This document shows, piece by piece, positions 1 to 9,600 of a DNA stretch of 19,608 nt. Below the pieces are notes generated by a model. It did not search any database. It was not told where the DNA came from and saw only the letters and a list, made by a program, of their open reading frames with translations. The stretch is from Phoronis ovalis. Lineage: Eukaryota > Phoronida > Phoronidae. A program made the position numbers and the translations under genes. The DNA lies in the NCBI GenBank assembly GCA_028565635.1, contig JAOXYB010015354.1, positions 1-19,608 on the forward strand, given 5' to 3'. Position 1 is the first letter of the stretch; each line of letters starts with the position of its first letter.

Positions 1-174
1 ATATATGAATGTCACGTGTCAACTCGAAAGAAATTTGCAATAATGGATAGCCGAAAATGTATAATTGTTCCCCCTGGATAGTCACATATGCTCATATTTG
101 ATGGGGACGCACTAGTTTGTGAAGTTGTAAAATGAGTATCTTTGCATGAGCGATTGACACGTGATACGTATATT
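1..174. repeat. short element bounded by imperfect terminal inverted repeats (possible MITE fragment)
   Basis: TCACGTGTCAA at 12-22 is a perfect inverted match to TTGACACGTGA at 154-164. Weaker matching continues outward (ATATA...) and inward (TCG/CGA) to about 25 bp per arm. The enclosed 130 bp is non-coding. The layout resembles a miniature inverted-repeat element. The left arm touches the window edge, no target-site duplication can be seen, and the E-box core CACGTG is itself palindromic, which lowers the significance. Confidence 0.3.
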
Positions 175-429
175 TTGTTTCTTTAGTGCTCAATAAAAGT
201 TCTACAATCCATTTGGAACCTAGAGATACCAACATGGGATACATTTATTAATATATCTATTTCCGCCTTCATTTTGTTGCCATGTTAAGACGGAGCAAGC
301 TGGGTTAGCTCATGTATGGTACTGTCTAACTGATGACAGCTTAAGAATGACGGGATTTCCCGGGGGGGAGCTCTCCCTATATTGGTCAATACATGGGTGT
401 TTCGCCTAAAATGCTGAGTTTTCTACAAT

Positions 430-695
430 TTTAGTCCATGCTAGTTCAGGAAAGGAGAGGGGTTTTCACCATTTTAGGCCAGGAGAGGGTGGGTTTTTCA
501 TATTTTAAATTATAGTTAAGAAAAGGGGTAGTTTTTCAAATTTTCAGTTCATCTAGTTTAGAAAGAGAGTGGATATTTTTAGGTTTTCATCTAATTTGCG
601 GGATAATTGACTTGTAAAAATAGGAAATGTGCGAGTTTTTCCTTCTCAGTCCAGAAATGAGGTTTTTTCCCCCGTATTTTTAGTCCAATGAATTG
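430..695. repeat. degenerate minisatellite-like tandem tract, period about 32-42 bp
   Basis: A loose unit of the form TTTTAGTCC - (CTAGTTCAG) - AAAGGAGAGGGG - TTTTTCA recurs with starts near 431, 472, 505, 541, 642 and 677, with decayed versions in between. Each unit combines a purine-rich GAGAGGG block with a following TTTTTC block, giving an alternating purine/pyrimidine strand bias. The copies are strongly diverged, so the array is old. Unit boundaries are approximate because they were judged by eye. Confidence 0.5.
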
Positions 696-837
696 AGCCT
701 CACCGAATGCAATATTTACAAGTGACCTCCCCGGTCATGTATGGAGGTAGAACATTTAAAGCGTGGTCTAATTATTGATATAGATATAAATAGGCAGTTT
801 CTCGATCATTTAGGAGTTATAACGAGTTAGAACCTGC

Positions 838-874
838 GGTCTCGCCCATTATAACTTTTCAATCAGTCGAGACC
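838..874. repeat. short inverted repeat, 7 bp arms
   Basis: GGTCTCG (838-844) pairs with CGAGACC (868-874). A second partial pair, CCATTAT (846-852) with ATAATGG (894-900), overlaps it. The block is more GC-rich than its surroundings. No function can be assigned, and arms of this length are expected by chance. Confidence 0.3.
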
Positions 875-956
875 CGCCCGCCCGTTATACTTCATAATGG
901 ATTTAAAGCTGCATGCCTATTAACCCGGCTCTGCAATATATACATTGAATGTACTT

Positions 957-1406
957 CGTGACACAATTAAAACAAACGCAACGTTGTCACGAAACAAGTA
1001 ATCGTATCGAAATGTGATAGTGACTCACCAGACACGTTACAGCTATATGACATTTCGTGACATCGGTAGTTTATGTAATATCGTACTACATGACCAGGCC
1101 CGCCTATTAATCGTAGTCATTCCTCGTTAACGCAAATGTTTTCCTCAGCGTTTCTATAGGCACTCGCAAAATGTTTGCGCTTGTGCGGAATCAGTGGCCC
1201 GAGTACACGGAAAGGTAACCGCATGGCAGAAAACTAGTGAATGAACTAAGAATGACGATTGATAGACAGGTCTGATGACGCAATTAACCGAAGAAGAGAG
1301 AGTACATTACTATAAAACAAGTAAACAAATTGAATGAAATGTGATAATAATGACTCACTTTGCACGGTCATCACAGTTTACAGTGGCTTTAACTTTTCGT
1401 CACATC
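957..1406. repeat. diverged direct-repeat pair (957-1065 and 1274-1406)
   Basis: Both copies show, in the same order, a TGACxCAATTAA segment, AAACAAGTAA, GAAATGTGATA, TGACTCAC, CAC/CACGGT followed by ACAG, and a TTTCGT(G/C)ACATC segment. They are separated by about 200 bp of unrelated sequence. Indels make the second copy longer. This looks like an old segmental duplication or two copies of an interspersed repeat. A third partial match may lie near 1455-1475 (CCGTGACACGGTAATTAAAA). Confidence 0.5.
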
Positions 1407-1790
1407 TTCTTTATTGCTGGTCTTATTAAACGATTATAAATTTGATATCAGTTGCCGTGACACGGTAATTAAAATGGCTGTAAACGCGTCTTTGTAATGC
1501 TTAAGGAATTATAGCCACTGTTTGTTCGTCAGAAGTGTGTACGTAAGACGCCCCCATGCGGACATGCTGTAAAAAGTGACATACATTCCTATACTGTATT
1601 GATTATAATGTATTCGTATTGAAATTGTACTGTTAGGCTGATAATCCTGGGATTGAACAACTTTAGTGACGTCTTTCTAGAACTTTCTCTGAAATATTAC
1701 TGTCATTTACAATCACCATCAAATAAATGTCTCACTGTTGTTGATTGAGGGTTTGTCATAACAACTATTCAGTGCCAGGCACTTTATGGA

Positions 1791-1854
1791 AGTCACTAAT
1801 AAGTAATAATTCTTTCTAAGAATTAAGTTGCCAAATAGACGCATATTAGTGACT
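1791..1854. repeat. nested inverted repeat (11-bp outer arms, 8-bp inner hairpin)
   Basis: The outer arms AGTCACTAATA (1791-1801) and TATTAGTGACT (1844-1854) are perfectly complementary. Inside them, TAATTCTT (1807-1814) and AAGAATTA (1818-1825) form an 8-bp stem with a 3-base loop. The 64-bp unit could extrude as a cruciform or be a tiny foldback element. No protein or target-site duplication supports mobility. Confidence 0.45.
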
Positions 1855-3262
1855 ATCTTTGGAAAATTAAGCTAATTTATGTTAGTAATATTAATTAGAA
1901 CTAAAAATAAGAGGACTTTATTCGTTAAAATTTAGGAGCTTGTAGCATCTGTTCGGGCTTTGCACTTATTCCAACAGACAGAGCTTTAAATAGGCAGGTT
2001 TGGACAACGGGGGATCCATATCGATGCACTGTAGCCAATACTAGTGACAGACTGATCTTTAGACTATAACTCGTCGACTCTCCACAGATAATAATTTGGT
2101 TCTTATGCACTTGCATCTATTCTTAACCGAGCAAAGCTTAATATATTGTAACAGGTATTACCAGTTAATTCATATAATCTATTTTGTATTCCTAGCGACT
2201 TATGTGAATTTATTAAATCTGCTTACGGCTGCCTTGTTAGTGTTTTTTAAAAAAAACATATGCCTTAATAAATCTTGTGGATTACGTGATAATTTCCTTG
2301 CATTTAAAAAATACAAAACAGTTCTTATGAGCATGTGAACAGTTTACGGAAGACATTATACTTCATGTCGTTATTTGCGCAATATATCATCTTGTCACTT
2401 TAGATTTATGTTTTAAAAACAATATATTTACGATTTGCTGGTCGCAATTATTTACATTAAAACAACAGCACAATGTCAAATACAAAAAGAAACAGTAATA
2501 AAAAAGCATATTTTTCCTTCATAAGGAGAATAATAATTTCAAAATTACATGCAAGTTTTCAAACAGAACTCGATTACGTCAAAACATTGCACCTGTGAGG
2601 TATCGATATTAATTAAGAGAAGAAAAGAAAGCCAAGGAAATAAAGCGCCGCAAAAATGTATATCCTCCAGTGATACTCAATAAATACTGACTATGATTAT
2701 CTGAAGACATGTGACACTGTTGTTATTGTACTGTTTCCGAAACCAAAATTATTTTAATGTAACAATAAAATTTAACTTAAACATAATTACAAGGTAACTA
2801 CCATACATTAAGGTTAGACAAATACCAAAACAAAATCGTAAAAATGTATAGTTCTCAGATAATCAATTAAATTTTCACAGAAGGACGGAAATATTTTCTG
2901 ATTTGCGTTTCAATATATAATAGAAAGGATGCGTACCAATCTTTCATAAACTAATCTTTTTATGCCATTTCATTTAATATGAGCATTTAATATGATCAGT
3001 GTAAAAAGTGTTAAATGGGAAAAATGATGTCTGTCATAAACACAACTTTATAGTGTACAGAAAGTTGAAAACTGAATATAGTAATATTAAACGTTAAGTT
3101 TTCCATAAATATAAAGTAGGGCGGGTTATAAGTACCTGGTATTTTAATATTTAATACGTAATGCAAAACTTTCTTGGCATATCCGTCTGGTAACTTGATA
3201 TTTTATTTATTAATATGTTTTTGATATATGCATTTAATTGTAAAATATTAAGTAAAAGTATT

Positions 3263-3399
3263 TTAATAGTGGCGAATAACGTATGCTCCATCTTCTGGAT
3301 CAAGCCAATCGGAACGAGGTGCGGGGACATCAAAAGGCGGTCTATCAGTCCAATCGACCAATTGGAGATGGAGTAGTTTTTACTAGATTAGAAAGTTAA
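3263..3399. other. GC-richer block open on both strands, function unknown
   Basis: A stretch of higher GC sits about 140 bp upstream of the Wnt7 start. The - strand is open from 3379 to a TAA at 3265-3263. Its Pro/Asp-rich, protein-like peptide includes RPPFDVPAPRSDWLDPED, and AATAAA motifs lie about 60 bp beyond the stop. The + strand is open from ATG 3283 to TAA 3397-3399 (38 codons). I recognise neither peptide. The block could be the end of a - strand terminal exon, a leader uORF, regulatory DNA or chance. Confidence 0.25.
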
Positions 3400-3535
3400 T
3401 ATTCATAGTGTCATTCTGAAGTAAAGCGTCTAGGTACATGTAGCATGATTGGATTATCTTAAAACAAAGTTTGGCTTAATCTGTTTGGAACTTAATCCTA
3501 TTATACAATTAGATGGATGCATTCAACAGTTCAAT

Positions 3536-3612
3536 ATGTTGCGTCTTCACTGGACCATTCTTGTAATTGGACTTTTGTATATCAGTCATTGTGTCCAAGG
3601 ACAATCTATTTT
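3536..3612 (+). CDS. Wnt7: Wnt7 coding exon 1: start codon and signal peptide
   Basis: The exon encodes 25 residues plus two bases of codon 26. The peptide [19 protein letters not shown] is a typical signal sequence: a basic Arg near the start, a hydrophobic core over residues 6-16, and small or polar residues near a likely cleavage site after Gly22. The ATG at 3536 has A at -3. It is the first in-frame ATG, because the frame is open upstream only to a TGA at 3446-3448 with no other in-frame ATG. The exon ends at a textbook donor, GTAAGT, at 3613. The split codon TT|C (Phe26) joins exactly to exon 2, at the position where Wnt7 genes have their first intron. The non-coding 5' part and the transcription start are not visible. 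Signal sequences are poorly conserved, so this exon is less certain than the others. Confidence 0.85.
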
Positions 3613-6600
3613 GTAAGTAAGGCTAACTAATTTATTTCTTGACGGTACTGTTTGTGTATACCTTTAATACAGTATTTACCTGATATATTAGATCTATTCA
3701 ACCATTCAATGTAATAAATGTGATGAGATCGGATGTGTGGGATTATTACTTTCGCCAAATGTCTGTCAATTTCATAATAAGATGCAGACGACTCGATTTG
3801 TAATATCGGCTCTTGGTGCAATCCTGTAAGTTTTTCGAGAACTTTTCCTAATGGTTTAAACATAAGTTTATTTTGGTTTGATTTTAACTGGTTTTTATTG
3901 AAATTGAAGAGGATTTTATCACAATATTGTTATTTATATTTGTTATATTACTGATTGACTATCACATTTTTTCCCATAATTTGTCATCACCTAAGAATAA
4001 AAGCTACCTTAGAAGCTGAAATAACGTAGGTGACTAAGAAAAACAAAACTAGACGACTTTTATTTTAAGAATCAACAAGTAACACAAAAAATATATTTCA
4101 ATAAAGTCATTATGTATCTACTGATATCGAATAATATAAATACGATGGATATTATTTCATTTGTGTCAGCTATTTGACAAGACGAAACAGAGTAACACTG
4201 TACTTTTGACACGTATTTGATACATTTTTATGAATGAAACAAGCCACCTCACATTAACCTAGCAAATCACTTGCAATAATATTGGAATTTTTGGCGATTT
4301 GAAAGTGTTAACTGACAGAGTTAGGACCTTGGGTTAGGACTTTGAAAGTTGTGTGCCTCTCGTATTTCTTATGAGATGTACTTTTACTTGAGGTAAAATG
4401 GGATGTTACTGTCATGGGTTTGTTTTCATGTAAGTATTATACTCTCGACAAAATGATGTTGTTTATATGCAGACGTTGTCTTTTCCCAATTGGCATAATT
4501 CTTTTTGATTTGAAGTAGCTGCGCATTATACTTTGTGTATACACTAAACCTGCAACCACAAATTTGTATAATAATTACATGTTATAGTGATATTTCATGA
4601 CTTTTTTAAACCACAAATTTTCGTGCTGGGTCAATGATAAAAAGAAAACACCGGGTCGTATTTTATCATACAAATGCCGATATCTAATATCATCTGCAAT
4701 TATAAAGAATATTTTTATAAGGCACCTTTACGCGTTATAAATAATGTTTTTCATTACAACTATTTTGTCGATACAAGCTAAGATAAGTTTACAAATATTT
4801 TGCTTTCTTTCCATTGTTAGATTTGCCGGTTGCTTTTTTATGTGGTTGATCGCTTGTATAGTGTCCTAAATTTGCCCTGGCCTTCAGCGTAATACTTCTC
4901 AGTAATCAGTACTATAAGCATACGAAATGGCAAATACACACTCCGGGTATGTTCAGTATTTTTTTTATGCGGCCTCCGAACATGTCTAGCTAAAATGCAC
5001 ATAATTCATTATTGATAAATGCGGCCAGAGTGTAAAGGATTTTGTGAAGATCACTGATTTTAATGTACACTCCAGTACTAATTCGGTTCTAAATTCTGGT
5101 CGCTTCAGTTGTATGAAGTATAAATGTTTGCCACATACACAGAGCTTGGGGCTTACGTAATAATTCAGCAAGATGGGGGAATGAATTTTTAATATACCAT
5201 TTTGTGTTAGACCACTCGGTTTACAGATACGAATACCCTATAAAACTGCTTTTATTGCGTTCCGAATTCTTTGTTGATTTTTTTATTGGTCACATTTTCA
5301 TGATTTATGGGAAAATTTGCTCATTAACATTGTGCAGTAGGAATTGTATAGTATCCGCACATATTCAAATAATGTTAAGTTTGACTTATTCAACCAGGCC
5401 TTATTCATAAATTTCTTTTCCTGGAAGCATCTACTATTTAAGGCAACGATAACTGATTCGGTGAAAACACAGCCCTCCTACCGCACTCCTACCATCCCGT
5501 CTCCGGCATCGTTATTTATTCAAAAGGGGAATCTGCTACTGTGCTTAGGGAAGTGAAATTATCAGCTGCTTATTTCAGTTGTTGATGTGAATTAAATTGA
5601 ACGCAAGCAACAACCCAGTTACCCTGCTGACTACCCTCTCTCCACCGCAGATACATCCAGGTCTGCAGTTAAGTTAAGATCGTAGGTAACAATCAGTGGA
5701 ATGTTAATACCAGCGTATCCATGTACTTGTATGAATTGGCCACCTGTAAGGTGTAATATATCAGGGAGAAGCATATTTTAGGTTATATAAAGATGTGTAT
5801 CATTTTACAAGTTTGATATTAGACACTGTGTCTTAATCGAGATTACCTGATACCAATTTGCTATTCAGTGTTTTAAAAAAAACGTAGGGTATCAGTAATC
5901 TGGCATGCACTTGTAACTATACTGCTTGTAAATATTATATTTTGTAAAAGTGTTTTTAAAAAAATATTTAATTATCTAAATTACAAAACATTAAAAACAA
6001 ACACTTTCCCCTCCAGCTATTAAAGGAATTTATAAAACATAGAGCACTAAAAAAATAATTTGACAGTAATAAATTAAATATAATAATATGTTACGACATT
6101 TGGTCTTTAGTTATTTATAATAACTAACCCCAATCCCTGTTTAGAGGAAAATGTAGTATACAATATTCTAATTATCATATATATAGCTGATCAGTGATAA
6201 TTTGTTAGAAACGTATATCAAAGTTATGTTAAACTCATGCTTAATTTTTGAATGCTGTAAAATATAAACTTAAACAATGCTATGGATAAAGTTAAATAGG
6301 ATTTTATTTAATGCCAATAATTATAATGATTTTTCTGCATGCACATACAGAACATTTTGATTTTCTAATATTATTACTTCTCAGATATACAATAGTAACA
6401 ATAATAAAACATTGGATAGTCTGTTGTTTATGAGCTGCGTTAAAGGCGGGGAATCCTGTTCAAAGGGGAAATTACAGTAACATACGCATGTTGTGAGCAC
6501 AAATGACTATTAAACAGACCACAAACCTGAATGCGACTTCAGTAGATTACATTCAAGAGAAAATACAAAAAGAACAAAATGACATTGCGATTTCATTGCG

Positions 6601-9600
6601 ATAAGATTACGCAGTATTTCAAATATAAATCAGATAATTTTCCAACTTAATTAAACCGTTTAAAATTACAGTAAATAGATAGCCCACACAAAAGTAAAGC
6701 ACTCAAAATATTGCTTTGGGAAAATAATGACCTATAGTGATGTTAAGGTAAAGGGAAAATAGATGCGATATTTCTTGAGGCCGAATCTGTTATTTCCTGA
6801 GAAAATATATTTTATTTATACGAAAACAATTACAAAGACATTTTTGATTGTTTATGCATTCATTCAAGATATAAATTAAATATTATTTTATAATCTTTGT
6901 TTTATTGTAATAGAAATTAATACTGTTAATTCTTGAAAAGTTAAATTTTGTCCCGGCTGTATTACATAGCGACAAATTTCAATTTAAATTATAGAGCAAA
7001 TATAAAATTAATAAATTGAAATAATCGGTAAACTGTTTCTTGAAATAAAAATTCTGTTAATTTTTTTTAGAAACGCTCGAATCCTTAAGAAAATAATGTC
7101 GCAAATGAAATCTTTGTTGAAAACTAAGGACAATCTTTATTTTGGCCTGCACATGTGCATTATTATTTTTTTTAAATTTTCCTTGAAATACCATTGGCTA
7201 GAAACGACGTTTAGGAGGCGAAATGGCGATATTCCTGCATAACCTGGATAACCGCAAAAGCCCATATTGTTTTTAAATAATGGTTTAAATGGTGTAACAA
7301 CAATACATCGAGTGGCTTTTTTTGACTAGGGAAAATATTTGCGGTTCTGGGCTATCTGTGAGTGGCATTTCAGGCCAATTGTCACTAATTTAGCACTGCA
7401 GCAGAGGCACTTGTAAAATCTATATTTTCAAAGACAATAAACTGAAAGTCGATCCTTTCACCTCTGTATTACTGAATAATAATGCATTTATTATCTAATT
7501 TCAGCGCCTTATCCTCCGTGGTAGCATTGGGAGCCAATATTATTTGCAATAAAATTCCTGGATTGGCCCCGAGACAGAGAGATATTTGCCAAAGTCGACC
7601 GGACGCTATTGTATCAATAGCTGAAGGCGCTAAAAAGGGAATACAGGAGTGCCAGTACCAGACAAGAAAAATGCGCTGGAACTGCACTACGCCAGACTCT
7701 AGTACTTCCATGTTTGGTCATGCTTTTCCTATAGGTCGGTACCCAGGTAAAAACACATTACATATGATATCTTTTTCTTATTGTTTAACAGTGAATATAA
7801 CATTTTTTGCGTTCGTGTTTTAACCACGGATATTTAACACAGTCCTTTTTTGTACGTTCCTGGATAATCTATGGATTATTTCACATATTGGACCAATCAT
7901 GATCACCTATAAAACTCCAGTAAATTTTCATCATACTTATTATTGCTAATTATTGCATATATGACCCGAGCTGTATAATAATTTAATGTATGAGAGTGGG
8001 GAAAAAATCTCTCTGATGTCTGTCACTTGTAGAAATAAATGCAGACACTGGTGCAAATTCCGCGGCAGAAATTATTACTGTATTCACACTGGGAAAGGGA
8101 CCCTGGAGAGGGTGTCTATCTTGTTGCAGACCAGGGTTGGGAATATATGTACACTTATGAAAAACCTTTAAGCCCACACATTTCATGGTATTCCTTTAAA
8201 TAACGGTCCAAGGATATCAGTTAATATAAATCAAAATAAAACTGACACCTTGGCTTATTTGACCAAACATGAATTTTTGAAAAGAATTCCGTGGCTTGAT
8301 TACAGGCTGAGGTAAAGAGACTGTAATCTAGCAAATTGAAAATGATAAAATTGTTTAGGTGTATTTGAAGTCAGTGAAACGAAAATACTGGTTATTGTCC
8401 AACTGTTGTCCCTTGCCACTTCAGCTTACCGGATTTGTATTGTGATACTAACTGGGATATGTTGAGGCTACGTGCTTCAGAAGTTCAACTTTTATCTGTG
8501 CCGGAAGTTTAAGTTTTTATTTCATTGATTACCTGTTATCAGATTTTGATGTTTTTTTTCTCAAATTAAATTCATTGAGAAAGCATGTACGACAATGCCA
8601 ATGAGACCAATTGATGGTTGTATTTCAAGCCTCTCGTCCATCAAGAAATAACAAGATAAAATGTGGGGATTCTATGCATGCAAAACGTCATTTTTTTCTA
8701 CCAAAAAAATATTCAATATACTGATAAAACATTATTTATATTTTTAAATTTTACAGATGGTAAAGCAAGAATTAAACGAAAAGTTAGTTATTTTACAACT
8801 GAATAAATATAATTTTATTTTTAAAAATATTGATGCAGTAGACATATGTTCCTAATGGCGAACAGGGGTCCAATTAAATGGACAAGTTACCAGTTCGGGT
8901 AATTTTGAAAGAACTGTTAGGTGAGAGGGGTCAAATGAATTTCAAATAGGAGACTCGAAACACCCATGTTAAAAACTATGATATTCTTTTTGGAATTCTC
9001 TCGCCTAGAATCTCGAGACCAGAATATGCTATCAAACATGCTACCTTTTCTAAGCCATCTATTGATCGATTGCAAGCTTAACTATCCTGAAACACGGTTT
9101 TCGGTTATATGTGTAAAGCGTTTTTCCGAAAACTTTTTAGAACTAATACAGTCTACTGTTTACTACTTGTTTTGTTAGCTTTGGAATGTGTACTCAAACG
9201 TCTCATTCAGTCTCACAGACACGCATTGTAAACAATTACTATTCTGTTTTGATTACAAAACAAAACGTGGTCGTGGACTCGTTACTGCATAAAATGAATA
9301 CCCAATCCTGATGACTGAAAACTACATATTCTTATTATAATGACGAATGTTCTGGGGAATTGTAAACTTATTTTGGACTATGTTGAAAGCTTAGTGTGAA
9401 TCTATCGCTTAGCCAAGCTCTAAATGGAAGTTATTTCAAGCTTAAAAATCACAAACAAGCACTTAATATTTTCGCGAGAGATCGCAGTAACGAATACCAA
9501 CAGCTGTAGCAGTTATGTAAAGAGACATAACATTGAAAAAGAAAATTTCTCACAGCAAAATTGGCACACCCTCTTGTTAAAAAAAAATAAGTTCCTTCAA

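Larger units (their letters stand above)
1..3535. other. 5' flank of Wnt7, no supported gene
   Basis: I find no coding exon that I can support here. The sequence is AT-rich, with several stretches of higher GC at about 350-420, 720-920 and 3280-3370. It holds the degenerate tandem tract, the diverged repeat pair and the inverted repeats listed separately. The Wnt7 promoter and untranslated leader should lie near the right end, but no clear TATA box or initiator can be placed. The longest open frames (for example 2096-2338) are AT-driven, low in complexity and have no recognisable domain. Confidence 0.6.
3613..7504 (+). other. Wnt7: Wnt7 intron 1 (3892 bp, phase 2)
   Basis: The intron runs from GTAAGT to TTTCAG. 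It is AT-rich and has no nested gene that I can support. Notable contents are a GC-richer pyrimidine-rich stretch at about 5460-5650, a strong cryptic acceptor/donor pair around 5650-5696, an inverted repeat at 5840-5901, and small tandem duplications at 4320-4343 (GTTAGGACCTT, period 13) and 6583-6604 (CATTGCGATTT, period 11). Large first introns in developmental genes often carry enhancers, but none can be identified by eye. Confidence 0.85.

Noticed and set aside
2096-2338. 80-codon + strand frame in the 5' flank
   Set aside because: It is rich in Leu, Phe and Tyr, as expected from translating T-rich DNA, and nothing recognisable is present.
7469-7711. 80-codon open frame on the - strand across exon 2
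   Set aside because: It is an antisense shadow of the Wnt coding exon.
7747-7823. Read-through of exon 2 into the intron up to a TAA
   Set aside because: The frame stays open by chance for about 25 codons after the second donor. The sequence turns AT-rich and has no Wnt similarity.
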